Source of the DNA: Sphingomonas hylomeconis | Lineage (GTDB): Bacteria; Pseudomonadota; Alphaproteobacteria; Sphingomonadales; Sphingomonadaceae | Direction: 5' to 3' | NCBI RefSeq assembly: GCF_025370105.1 | Contig: NZ_JANQBK010000012.1 | Coordinates: 57,413-121,412, forward strand | DNA length: 64,000 nucleotides | Shown here: piece after piece, positions 24,941-34,600 of the stretch | How positions within the stretch are numbered: the first letter of the stretch is position 1 | Layout: each line of letters opens with the position of its first letter | Made by a program: the position numbers and the translations under genes | The notes under the pieces: model-generated | The model's database searches: none | Seen by the model: the letters and a program-made list of their open reading frames with translations, nothing else | What the model was told of the DNA's origin: nothing

Positions 24941-26535
24941 TGAAGCTAGCCGCCCTCGCCGCCGTGCCCATCGCCCTGCTCGCCATGCCCGCGCGGGCCG
25001 ATCCGCCCGCCGGCTTCGATGCGCGGGTCGAGGCGGTGCGCGCCGCATCGGGCACGCCGGGCCTGGCGATCGCGATCGTCGAAAACGGCAAGATCGTGCT
25101 CGCCAAGGGATACGGCGTGCGCAAGCTCGGCGCGCCGGCCAAGGTGGATGGCGACACGCTGTTCATGATCGGCTCGACCTCCAAGGCGATGACCAGCGCC
25201 GCGCTCGCCACCCTCGTCGATGCCGGCAAGCTCGGCTGGGACGACAAGGTGATCGATCGCCTGCCCGGCTTCCAGATGAACGACGCCTGGGTCACGCGCG
25301 AGATGACGGTGCGCGATCTGCTGGTCCATCGCAGCGGCCTGGGGCTTGGCGCGGGCGACCTGCTGTACATCCCGCGCGGCAGCTATTCGCGCGCGGAAAT
25401 CGTCCGCCGGCTGCGCTACATCACGCCGGCGACCAGCTTCCGCAGCGGCTATGCCTATGACAATGTGCTGTACGTCGTCGCCGGCCAGCTGATCGAGGCG
25501 GTCAGCGGGCAGAGCTGGGAAGGCTATGTCCGCGATCATGTGTTCAAGCCCGCCGGCATGACGCATGCGACCGACGATTATGCCGCTTTGTTCGCCAATC
25601 CCAACCGCGCGCAGCCGCATGCCCGCTATGGCGGCGCGGTGCGCGGCACCGGCGCGATGCGGCTGCTCGACGAGCAGGACCATCTGCCGCAGGCCTCCGC
25701 CCCGGCCGGGCTGATCGCGGCCAGCGCCGGGGACATGGCGCGCTGGCTGCAGATCCAGCTCGGCGAAGGCGTCGCGCCGGGCGGCACGCGCGTCTACAGC
25801 GCGGCGCAGGCGCGCGAGATGCACGCGCCGGTCACGCCGATCCCGATCGCCGATCTGCCCGCGCCCGTCGCCGGCACGCAGCCCGCCTTCCAGGCCTATG
25901 CGCTGGGCTGGGAGGTGCGCGACTATCACGGTGCGCGCATCGTGTGGCATGCCGGCGGCCTGTACGGCGCGACCACGGTCGTCGTGCTGATCCCCGATAA
26001 GAAGGTCGGCTTCTCGATCACGCTCAACAGCGAGGAGAGCGAGCCGCGCCACGGGCTGATGTTCGAATTGCTCGATCACTATCTCGGCCTGCCCGCGCAG
26101 GATTGGCCGACGCGCTTCAAGGCGGCGCGCACGCAGCGCATCGCCGCGGCCGAAGCGCTGGTCGCGCAGCAGGCGGCGTCCCCCGCCCGGATCGGCCCGT
26201 CGCTCGCGCTCGATCGCTATGCCGGGCGCTATATCGATCCCTGGTACGGCCCGATCGCCGTCACGGCCGGCAAAGGCGGGCTGCGGGTCGATTTCACGCC
26301 CACGCCGAACATGGCCGGGCGGCTGGAGCATTATCAGTACGACACGTTCGTCACGCGGTTCGACGATCCCGCCATCGAGCCCGCCTACCTCACCTTCGCG
26401 CTGGATGCGGACGGCAAGGTCGCGCGCGTCACCGCCAAGCCGGTGTCGCCGATCGCCGATTTCAGCTTCGATTACGGCGATCTGGCCTTCGCGCCCGAAG
26501 CGCCGCGTCCATCAACCGGGAACCCCGTCCGATGA
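24940..26535 (+). CDS. Secreted serine hydrolase (beta-lactamase family, D-aminopeptidase-like)
   Basis: A 531-aa protein. Signal peptide MKLAALAAVPIALLAMPARA, then a beta-lactamase-fold domain (about 25-390) with STSK at 79-82 and YDN at 173-175. The third motif is around HAGG near residue 330. A C-terminal lipocalin-like beta domain (DUF3471-type, about 420-520) starts at RYAGRYIDPWYG. There are no transmembrane helices after the signal, so it is a soluble periplasmic enzyme, unlike its two paralogues. GGAG lies 9 nt before the start. Probably a D-peptide or ester hydrolase. Substrate unknown. Confidence 0.88.
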   Translation: MKLAALAAVPIALLAMPARADPPAGFDARVEAVRAASGTPGLAIAIVENGKIVLAKGYGVRKLGAPAKVDGDTLFMIGSTSKAMTSAALATLVDAGKLGWDDKVIDRLPGFQMNDAWVTREMTVRDLLVHRSGLGLGAGDLLYIPRGSYSRAEIVRRLRYITPATSFRSGYAYDNVLYVVAGQLIEAVSGQSWEGYVRDHVFKPAGMTHATDDYAALFANPNRAQPHARYGGAVRGTGAMRLLDEQDHLPQASAPAGLIAASAGDMARWLQIQLGEGVAPGGTRVYSAAQAREMHAPVTPIPIADLPAPVAGTQPAFQAYALGWEVRDYHGARIVWHAGGLYGATTVVVLIPDKKVGFSITLNSEESEPRHGLMFELLDHYLGLPAQDWPTRFKAARTQRIAAAEALVAQQAASPARIGPSLALDRYAGRYIDPWYGPIAVTAGKGGLRVDFTPTPNMAGRLEHYQYDTFVTRFDDPAIEPAYLTFALDADGKVARVTAKPVSPIADFSFDYGDLAFAPEAPRPSTGNPVR

Positions 26536-28505
26536 TCAAGAAATTCGGCCTCGCCGCCATGCTTGCCGCCGCGCTGCTGGCGATCCCCGCCACCTCGCAG
26601 GTCCAGCCGCCGGTCGCCCCCGCGCCCGCCACGCCCGCGCCGGCATCCGCCCCGCCCGCCCCCGGCCCGGCCACACCGGCGCTCACGCAGGCCGATCTGA
26701 GTGCCTGGCTCGACGGCTATTTCCCCGCCGCGCTGAAGGCCGGCAAGATCGCCGGGGCGCAGGTCGTGGTGGTCAAGGACGGGCAGATCCTGGTCAAGAA
26801 AGGCTATGGCTATGCCGATGTCGCGGCGAAGACGCCGATGGATCCCGATGTCACGATGATGCGCATCGGATCGACCTCCAAGCTGCTCACCTGGACTGCG
26901 GTGATGCAGCAGGTCGAGGCCGGCAAGATCGATCTCAATGCCGATATCAACCGCTATCTCGATTTCAAGATCACGCCGAAATCGGGCCGCGCGGTCACCA
27001 TGAACGATCTGATGATGCATCGCGGCGGGTTCGAGGAGGGCCTGAAGGACCTGCTCGACACCGATCCCAAGCGGTTCAAGACGACCGAACGCTATCTCAA
27101 GGAGAACCGCCGCCCGATGCTGTTCACCGCCGGCAGCGTGCCGGCCTATTCGAATTACGGCGTCGCCCTGGCCGGCTATATCGTCGAGCGCGTCTCGGGC
27201 GAGCCGTTCGCCGCCTATGTCCAGCGCCATATCCTGGCGCCGCTCGACATGCGCCACACGACCTTCGTCCAGCCGGTCCCGCCCGAGCTCGCGCGCTTCC
27301 TCTCCAAGGGCTATCGCCAGAGCGATCAGCCGCCCGCCAAGTTCGAGCTGGTCACCACCGCGCCCGCCGGCAGCGTCAGCGCGTCGGGCGCCGACATGGC
27401 CAATTTCATGATCGCGCAGATGCAGGACGGCCGCTTCGGCAGCGCGCAGATCCTGCGGCCCGAGACGGTGCAACTGATGCACCGCCCGGAAACGCCGCCC
27501 CAGCCCGGCTTCGACACGCTGGCGCACGGCTTCTTCTACGGCCCGCGCAACGGCCGCCTGGTGCTCGGGCATGGCGGCGACACGATCGTGTTCCACACCG
27601 ATCTCAACATGCTCCCCGCCGAAAAGACCGGCATCTTCGTCAGCTTCAACAGCCGCGGCACCAACGATGCGGTCTACGGCGTGCGCTCGCGGCTGTTCGA
27701 TCTGTTCATGGATCGCTATTTCCCGGCCGCCCCGCGGCCGGACCAGCCGGCGATCGCCAGCGCGGCGCAGGATGCCGCGGCGCTGGCCGGGCATTACGAA
27801 AGCTCGCGCCGCGTCGAATCCGGCTTCATCAGCCTGTTCTACCTGCTGCAGCAGGACCAGGTGACCGCCAACCCCGACGGCACGATCAGCATGGCCTCGA
27901 TCGAGGACAAGAAATTCCGCGAGATCGCGCCCGGCCTGTGGCGCGAAATGGGCGGCACGCAGCAGCTGCGCGTCACCGAGGTCGATGGCCGCCGCACGAT
28001 CGTCGACAGCGCCAATCCGGTCTCCTACGCGCAGGCCGTGCCGCTGGCGCGCAATGCCGTACTCAACCTGTGGATCGCCGGCCTGTCGGTGCTCGTGCTG
28101 CTGGCGACCGTGCTGCTGTGGCCGGTCGCGGCGCGGCTGCGCAAGGTTCATGGCTTGCCCGTCACGCTGACCGGCCGGCCGGCACTGGCGCGCCGCCTGA
28201 CGCGGATCGCCGCGCTCGGCGACCTGCTCTATCTCGCCGGCTGGTACACGATCCTCGCGCCGATCATGCAAAGCCAGGTCGAGGTCTATAATGACGGGCT
28301 CGACGGCTGGGTGCGCACGATGCAGCTGGCCGCGATTGTGCCGCTTGCCGGCGCCGCGATCGGCCTGTGGAACCTCGCCCTGCTCCGGCAGCCGGGCCGC
28401 ACCTGGGGCGAGCGGCTGCGCGGCGTGCTCGTCGCGCTGGCGTTGCTCGGGATCGTGTGGATCGCCTGGATGGGCGGGCTGATCAGCCTCAACCTCAATT
28501 ATTGA
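26532..28505 (+). CDS. Serine hydrolase with C-terminal membrane domain (paralogue of 16,203)
   Basis: A 657-aa protein with the same plan as the enzyme at 16,203. Signal peptide about 1-22, a Pro/Ala-rich linker to about residue 50, the beta-lactamase-fold domain with STSK at 114-117 and a YSN motif (in VPAYSNYGVALAG), then a small beta domain and four C-terminal helices. Both share stretches such as ADLSAWLDGYF / VDLNAWLDGFM and TWTAVMQQVEAGK, so they arose by duplication. ATGA overlap with the previous gene. Last gene of the locus. Confidence 0.88.
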   Translation: MIKKFGLAAMLAAALLAIPATSQVQPPVAPAPATPAPASAPPAPGPATPALTQADLSAWLDGYFPAALKAGKIAGAQVVVVKDGQILVKKGYGYADVAAKTPMDPDVTMMRIGSTSKLLTWTAVMQQVEAGKIDLNADINRYLDFKITPKSGRAVTMNDLMMHRGGFEEGLKDLLDTDPKRFKTTERYLKENRRPMLFTAGSVPAYSNYGVALAGYIVERVSGEPFAAYVQRHILAPLDMRHTTFVQPVPPELARFLSKGYRQSDQPPAKFELVTTAPAGSVSASGADMANFMIAQMQDGRFGSAQILRPETVQLMHRPETPPQPGFDTLAHGFFYGPRNGRLVLGHGGDTIVFHTDLNMLPAEKTGIFVSFNSRGTNDAVYGVRSRLFDLFMDRYFPAAPRPDQPAIASAAQDAAALAGHYESSRRVESGFISLFYLLQQDQVTANPDGTISMASIEDKKFREIAPGLWREMGGTQQLRVTEVDGRRTIVDSANPVSYAQAVPLARNAVLNLWIAGLSVLVLLATVLLWPVAARLRKVHGLPVTLTGRPALARRLTRIAALGDLLYLAGWYTILAPIMQSQVEVYNDGLDGWVRTMQLAAIVPLAGAAIGLWNLALLRQPGRTWGERLRGVLVALALLGIVWIAWMGGLISLNLNY

Positions 28506-28512
28506 GCTGCCG

Positions 28513-28527
28513 GCCGGTGCGACCGGC
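28513..28527. terminator. Hairpin between convergent genes
   Basis: GCCGGT - GCG - ACCGGC forms a 6-bp stem in the 45-bp gap between the hydrolase operon and the convergent FAD dehydrogenase gene. A second inverted repeat, ATAACG (28531-28536) and CGTTAT (28549-28554), follows. There is no T tract, so termination is only probable. Confidence 0.35.
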
Positions 28528-28550
28528 GTGATAACGGGGCGGCGTCGGCG

Positions 28551-30197
28551 TTATGCGACGGCGCGGCCCGCCACCCGCCCGCTGAACAGGCACCCGCCGA
28601 GGAACGTGCCCTCCAGCGCGCGATAGCCGTGCATGCCCCCGCCGCCGAAGCCCGCCGCCTCGCCGACCGCGAACAGCCCGCCGATCGGCGCGCCATCGGT
28701 CGCCAGCACGCGCGCATCGAGATCGGTTTCCAGCCCGCCCAGCGTCTTGCGCGTGAGGATGTTGAGCCGCACCGCGATCAGCGGGCCGGCGGCGGGATCG
28801 AGGATCGGGTGCGGCCGCGCGGTACGCGCCAGCCGCTCGGCCCAGCCCGTTCGCGCCATGCGGATCGCCATGATCTGGAAGTCCTTTCCGAAGGGATTGG
28901 CCAGTTCGCGGTCCCGCTGCCGGATCGCCGCCTCGATCGCGCGGGGATCGAGCCGCGTCGCCTTGCCGATCCGGTTCATGCCGGCGACCAACGTGTCGAT
29001 GTCGTGCGCCACGACGAAATCCGCGCCGTGCGTCTTGAACGCCTCGACCGGCGCGGGCGCGCGCGTCCGGCTGGTCACGCGCCGCAGCGTGGCGCTAAGG
29101 CTGCGGCTGACCAGATCGGGATTCTGCTCGGAGCCGGACAGGGCGAATTCCTTGCGGATGATCGCCTGGTCGAGCACGAACCAGCTGTACGGACTGTTGC
29201 GCTGCATCAGGTAGCGCAGCGTGCCCAGCGTGTCGTAACCGGGCAGGAACGGCGGCGGCAGGCGCACGCCGAACGCATCGAACCACATCGAGGATGGGCC
29301 GGGCAGCACGCGGATGCCGTGATCGCGCCAGATCGGCTGCCAATTGCGCAGCCCCTCGACATAATGCCACATGCGATCGGGGTGGATCAGCCGCGCACCC
29401 GCCTGTTGCGCGATGCCGATCATCCGGCCGTCGACATGCTCGGGCACGCCGCGCACCATCGTGGCGGGGGGCGTGCCCAGCCGCGCGGGCCAGGCGCGCC
29501 GCACCAGATCGAGATTGCCGCCGATCCCGCCCGAGGCGATGACGATCGCCCCGGCGCCGAACCTGAAGTGCCCCACTACATCGCGCGCCGTGGCGACGCC
29601 GCGCGCCGCATCGTCGGCGGCGAGCCGCGCCCCCGATACCCCGGTCACCCTGCCGGCTTCGGTCTCCAGCGCGTCGACGCGGTGCCGCCAGGCGAAGCGC
29701 AACCGTCCGTCGCGTTGCGCCCGCCGCGCCAGATCGACAAAGGGTCGCACGACCCCCGGCCCCGCGCCCCACGCCACGTGAAAGCGTGGCACGGAATTGC
29801 CATGGCCCTCGGCGCGCCCGTCGCCGCGCTCGGCCCATCCGACCAGCGGCACGAACGAGATGCCGTGCCGCCGCAGCCAAGCGCGCTTGTCGGTCGCCGC
29901 GAAGCGGACATAGGCCTCGGCCCAGCGCGACGGCCAGGCATCGTCGGCCCGGTCGAACCCCGCACTGCCGGTCCAGTCCTGCCAGGCGAGATCATGGCTG
30001 TCGCGGATCCCCAGGCGTCGTTGCTCGGGTGAATCGACCAGGAACAGGCCACCGAGCGACCAGAAGGCCTGCCCGCCGATGCTCTGTTCCCCCTCCTGCT
30101 CGACCACGATTACCGAGGCGCCGCGCGCCACCGCTTCGGTCGCCGTCACCAGCCCGGCAAGGCCGGCCCCGATCACGATCACGTCAGCGTCGGCCAT
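28551..30197 (-). CDS. FAD-binding dehydrogenase (3-ketosteroid dehydrogenase/fumarate-reductase-like)
   Basis: A 548-aa flavoprotein. The N-terminal dinucleotide fold is DVIVIGAGLAGLVTA (residues about 5-20), followed by the adenine-ribose Glu in VVEQEGE and the C-terminal FAD stretch GGLFAVGEAAGFGGGGMHGYRALEGTFLGGC. This matches the group annotated simply as FAD-binding dehydrogenase, related to ketosteroid delta-1-dehydrogenases. Start at 30197 with GGGAG 9 nt upstream. The substrate is not evident and no steroid genes are near. Confidence 0.88.
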   Translation of the reverse strand: MADADVIVIGAGLAGLVTATEAVARGASVIVVEQEGEQSIGGQAFWSLGGLFLVDSPEQRRLGIRDSHDLAWQDWTGSAGFDRADDAWPSRWAEAYVRFAATDKRAWLRRHGISFVPLVGWAERGDGRAEGHGNSVPRFHVAWGAGPGVVRPFVDLARRAQRDGRLRFAWRHRVDALETEAGRVTGVSGARLAADDAARGVATARDVVGHFRFGAGAIVIASGGIGGNLDLVRRAWPARLGTPPATMVRGVPEHVDGRMIGIAQQAGARLIHPDRMWHYVEGLRNWQPIWRDHGIRVLPGPSSMWFDAFGVRLPPPFLPGYDTLGTLRYLMQRNSPYSWFVLDQAIIRKEFALSGSEQNPDLVSRSLSATLRRVTSRTRAPAPVEAFKTHGADFVVAHDIDTLVAGMNRIGKATRLDPRAIEAAIRQRDRELANPFGKDFQIMAIRMARTGWAERLARTARPHPILDPAAGPLIAVRLNILTRKTLGGLETDLDARVLATDGAPIGGLFAVGEAAGFGGGGMHGYRALEGTFLGGCLFSGRVAGRAVA

Positions 30198-30509
30198 CGG
30201 CACTACTCCCTGTTTCTCGACCGGATCGTCTCGCCGCCGCATCGGACGGTGGCGCACCGTCGCGGTGACCGGCGCGCACGGCAGGACCGCGGGACGATGC
30301 GGTCACCGGGACGATGCGGCCGCCCGGGCCGGCCGGGCCGGGAACGACAACGGGGAAGAAGGACCGAACGGCTCACCGGGCTGCAAAGCGGACCGGCGTC
30401 GTGTCGAAACGCGGTCGGGCAGATCGGCTGCAGCGCCGTTCGGTCAAGGGGATCATCGTCGATAGATGCGCGTGCGGACACCGGGCCATGCCCGATGTCC
30501 GCCGGCACG
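30198..30509. other. Intergenic segment, no gene seen
   Basis: A 312-bp GC-rich gap with only arginine-rich shadow frames. GGGACGATGCGG is repeated at 30291-30302 and 30308-30319. A GGCC/CCGG-rich self-complementary stretch follows (about 30320-30342) and could end transcription of the PraB-like gene. Confidence 0.5.
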
Positions 30510-30995
30510 TCAGGGAACGGTATAGGTCACGGTCGGCGTGACACGCACCTGCCCGGTGATGCGGCAGGCGCCGATGCCCGACGTCGCCGGAATGGTCGCA
30601 TTGGCGAAGGTGATCAGTCCGGTGGCCTGATTGTAGGAGCCGGTCAGCGTGCCGGCGCAATTGCCGGTGATGGCGGTCACCGTCACGCCGTTCAGCGTGA
30701 TCGACGTGGTCGAGGCAGCGGACACCGCGTAGGGATAGCCGCTGAACGTGATCGATCCGCACAGGCCGCCGCCCAGCGTTATGTTCGTCACGCGGGCGGA
30801 CGATGCCGACACCACCTGCCCGCTGCCGCTCAGCGAACAGGTCAGGGTGATGCCCTTGCTCACCGTCAGGGAGCCGACATTGGCCAGCGTGAAGCTGCCC
30901 GGGGCGGACGTGAAGGTCTGCGCGGACGCCTGTGGCGTCATCAGTGCAGTGGACGCGACAAGGGCTCCTGCAGCCAGGATCTTCTTCATCATCAT
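30510..30995 (-). CDS. Secreted PraB-like protein
   Basis: A 161-aa precursor. Signal peptide ends about residue 25 (ASA-QT). The mature part is Thr/Ser/Gly-rich and all-beta. Its phrases, including PGSFTLANVGSLTVSKGITLTCSL and GGLCGSITFSGYPY, match proteins named alkane-oxidation activator PraB. Four cysteines could form two disulfides. PraB is extracellular in Pseudomonas and helps alkane use. Whether that role holds here is unknown, as no alkane hydroxylase is near. Three consecutive ATG codons make the exact start uncertain by two residues. AGGAG lies upstream. Confidence 0.7.
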   Translation of the reverse strand: MMMKKILAAGALVASTALMTPQASAQTFTSAPGSFTLANVGSLTVSKGITLTCSLSGSGQVVSASSARVTNITLGGGLCGSITFSGYPYAVSAASTTSITLNGVTVTAITGNCAGTLTGSYNQATGLITFANATIPATSGIGACRITGQVRVTPTVTYTVP

Positions 30996-31160
30996 TCCTC
31001 TCCTCTGTGGGGCTTTGACTGCCCGTTAGGAGGGGGCGCATGCGGCCTCCCCCATCACCAGAGACGCCCGCCGCCGGCGGCCGGGGGGATCGCCAGCGCG
31101 AATTGGCACCAAAGCCGAGGCAGAATTGGACCGATCCGGCGGCGAACGCCGGTGTATCGG

Positions 31161-31613
31161 TCAACGGGCACGCCGCCACGTCTGCGTCTTGCATAGGAAC
31201 AGGGCGATACAGCCGCGGACCTTGAGCGTGTCCGGATCGACCAGCGTCAGCGTGCCGCTGCTCGCGGCGTTGCCGGTTTCCGGATCGTAGAGCGATCCGC
31301 CGCGCCACTCCGTCGGCCCGCCGGCAAAACCGTTCAACACGATCGCGCCGAGCACCTTGCGGCCGCGAAGCGAGCGATCGGGATTGCGGACGTCGCGCTG
31401 CCCGGGATTGGCGCGCAATCGCGTGCCATCGACGACGCGGCCGCACAGCAGCGCGCCGCACCGCTGGACGTCGACGATCCCGCCTTCGCGCTCGGTGTGC
31501 CAGCGCCCGAGCAATGCCTTGTCCTCCGGCCAAGCCCCCGGCGCGGCCCCTCCGAGGACCAGCGCCAGCACGGCAGCCCCCGCGCCGCGCCGACCGATCG
31601 ATCCTGTCGCCAT
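31161..31613 (-). CDS. DUF2147 secreted protein
   Basis: A 150-aa precursor with a signal peptide in the first 27 residues. The DUF2147 domain starts LLGRWHTEREGGIVDVQRC and has paired cysteines (QRCGALLCGRVV, and GCIALFLCKTQTW near the end). Proteins of this family are small periplasmic beta-barrels of unknown function. An in-frame start 11 codons upstream (31646) is possible. It follows the TonB receptor gene by 37 nt on the same strand and may be co-transcribed with it. Confidence 0.75.
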   Translation of the reverse strand: MATGSIGRRGAGAAVLALVLGGAAPGAWPEDKALLGRWHTEREGGIVDVQRCGALLCGRVVDGTRLRANPGQRDVRNPDRSLRGRKVLGAIVLNGFAGGPTEWRGGSLYDPETGNAASSGTLTLVDPDTLKVRGCIALFLCKTQTWRRAR

Positions 31614-31650
31614 CGCCTTTATCCCACCCTTGCTGCGCCCGGACACGGCG

Positions 31651-34600
31651 TCAGAACCGCTTCGACAGGCGGAGCCCGACGATCCGGGGTTCCAGCGTGA
31701 AGACGTTGGTGGTCAGCCCGCTATCGTCCGAATTGGTGAAGGCGTCGGTGATCGGCGTGTCGTCGAACAGGTTCTTGACGTAGAATTGCGCAGTCAGGCC
31801 CCACGGCGCATTCTCCAGCGTGAGCGCGATATTGCCGTTGCCCCAGCCGCGCAGTCGATCATAGGCGGTGTTGTAGACGCGGGCATAACTGGGCCCCTGG
31901 CGATAATAGTCGCCACGCAGCGTCAGCTTCCAATCATCGAAGAACAGGCTGTACTGCGCACCGACGTTGAGCGTGAGGTGCGGCGAATTGGGCAGTTCGT
32001 TACCACCCAGATCGGCATAGAAGCCCTGCCCGCCATTGGGGGCGCCGCTGCGCGGCGCGGTGCTGCCGAGCGGCGCGAGCGGGCTGAGCGCCGGATCGTA
32101 GGGCAGCAGCGGATCATAGGTGAATCCCAGCAGCGCATAATAGGGCACCTGCCCCTCGGGCGGGGTCGGATCGTAATCGCCGATCCGCCCGGATGCGCTG
32201 CATAAGGCCGCCAGCGCGAAGGTACCGAGCCCGCCGTCGGGGCCCTGCGAAAACGGCGACGTGAGGATCTGCTCGACCGCCGCGCGCGGCGCGATGCAGT
32301 TGGACGGCACCTGCACCCATGGCCGCACCACGACCCAATCGGCATTGCCCTGCGTGCGGTTCATCACGTCGATCGATTGCTCGCCCTTGGCGATGCGCGT
32401 GCGCAGATAGCCGAGATTGGCATTCAGCCGAAAGCTGCGTGACGGTTGCCACCACGTCTCCAGTTCCAGCCCCATCGAGCTGGCATCGAAATTCTCGTTG
32501 AGCGAGATCCGGTCGACGATCTGCGAGACCTGATAGTTGGTATAGTCGTAATAGAAGCCGGTCAGGTTGACCCCGCCCTTGCCGTTGCCGAACACATTCT
32601 TCGTGCCGATCTCGAACGCGTTGACATATTCCGGCGCGAAGGTCTGCGCGATCGGCTGGTAGCGTACGATCGTGGGATCGAAATCGACCCGCGGCGGATT
32701 GGTGCCGCCGCCCTTGTAGCCGTGCGAGAAGGACGCATAGACCAGCGTCTCCGCGGTGAAGCGCAGATCCGGCTTCCAGTCGAGCACCGCGCGGCCGCTG
32801 AACCGCTGCCATTTCTGGACGATATCAGGTTGCGGCGGATAGCCGATCGCCGCCTTGCCGCCGGTCGATCCGGTCAGGACCGGGCCGATGCCGAGCAGCA
32901 ACTGGCTGGGATAGGGCGTGCTGGTCTTGGCATCGCTGGTATAGCGCAGCCCGCCGGTCAGCTTGAGGCGATCGTTGAGCTTGAAATAGGTCTCGCCGAA
33001 CAGCGCCCAGCTTTCGGTCTTCACTTCGTTCTTGCTGCGGAAGTAATTGTGCCCGTCGCCATTGATCTTATCGATCGGGTTCGGGTCGATATAGATGCAA
33101 TCGGCGCTGCTGTCGTTCGGACCGGTCGGATTGCATGGCCGCGTTCCGACGAAATTCAACATTTTATCGAAGTCCACCCTGTCCTCAAAGGCAAGACCGT
33201 TGTAAAAATACTGCCCGATCAATGTGAACAAATTACTGAATACGTAATAATCGTCCTTGGATCTGAAGTTGAGATAGTTTCCGCCCAGATTGAAGTTGAG
33301 CGGCCCCTCCCAGGAGGATTGCAGGCGAAGTTCCTGCGTCCATTGCTCGTTGCTCGATTTGCTGAGGTCCACCGAAAGGAACCGATCGGACGGCCCGAGT
33401 TGCGGGTCGGTGAAGACTCCGCCGGGCGTCACATCGGGCGCCACGACTGGGAAACCAAAGCTGCCGATCAATCCGGGGGCGGTCGAATCGGCGAAGATTG
33501 GATTGGACGCGAACCGGCTGTAATCCTGCGAGGAATAGTAGCGATCGCGCGCAAAAGCGGTCTGCGAAATCAGCTGCAGCCCGTCGCTCAGCCCGACATC
33601 CAGGTTCAGCTGGAAAAAGTCGTTCTTGGCGCGGAAAACCGGATCATAGCTGGTCGAGATCTCGCGCAGGTTTCGCGATTGGGTGATGCCGGCATAGGGA
33701 TCGCTCCCTTGCGGAACCACGAAAACAGGCATGCCGTCGGGTCCGTCACCAAGTCCGATGGAGCCTGCGAGATAGACATGCGGGAAGCTCGCCCCATTGG
33801 GGACCCCGAACGCGTCGTCCGAGAACAGGGTTTGCGGCAGGCAGCCCTGGCTGAACCTTGCGCGCAGCGGATCGGGCACCGCCGTCGTGCCGATCATTGC
33901 CGGCCCGGGGTCGCGCGTGCACAATTGCTTGCCGCTGCGCGAGCGCGTGTCGTCCTCGTCGAAATGCTGCCAGATCGCGCTCGCGCGGAACCCCGCCGAC
34001 GGTTCCCACAGCGCCGACACCCGCGTCGACCACAGATCGCGCCCGTTCACCCGCGTCTTGTTGAAGCTGTTATATTCGAAGCCGTCGCGCTTGGTATAGG
34101 CGCCCGCGGCGCGCAGCGCGAGCGTGGCGCCGAGCGGCACATTGAGCATCCCGCTCACCCGGCGCGTGTCGTAATTGCCCAGTTCACCCTCGATCGCCCC
34201 GGCCCATTTGTGCTGCGGCAGCGCCGGCAGCACGTTGACCACCCCGCCGGTGGCGTTGCGGCCGTACAGCGTGCCCTGCGGCCCGCGCAGCACCTCGACG
34301 CGCTGCAGATCGAAGAATTCCTGCTCGAACAATCGGTTGCGGATCAACGGCGTGTTGTTGAAGCTGACCGCCACGGCCGGATCGGTGCTTGCCGATACCG
34401 CTTTCGTGCCGACCCCGCGGATCGAGAAATTATAGCCCGAGAAATTGCTCTTGGAAAAAGTGACGTTGGGGATGGCGCGCAGCAATTCGCCCCCGGTCTC
34501 GATCTTCATCGTCTGCAGCGCCGCTCCCGAAAAGGCCGAGACGGCGATCGGCACGTCCTGGATCGATTCCTCGATCTTCTGCGCGGTGACGACGATATCG

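Noticed and set aside
26472..28271. 599-codon open frame on the minus strand
   Set aside because: Antisense to the serine hydrolase at 26,532 and made of the repetitive basic residues seen in other shadows.
30291..30319. GGGACGATGCGG tandem copies as the start of a CRISPR or repeat array
   Set aside because: Only two copies with a five-base gap, and no further units or spacers of CRISPR length. No CRISPR array or cas gene was seen in the window.
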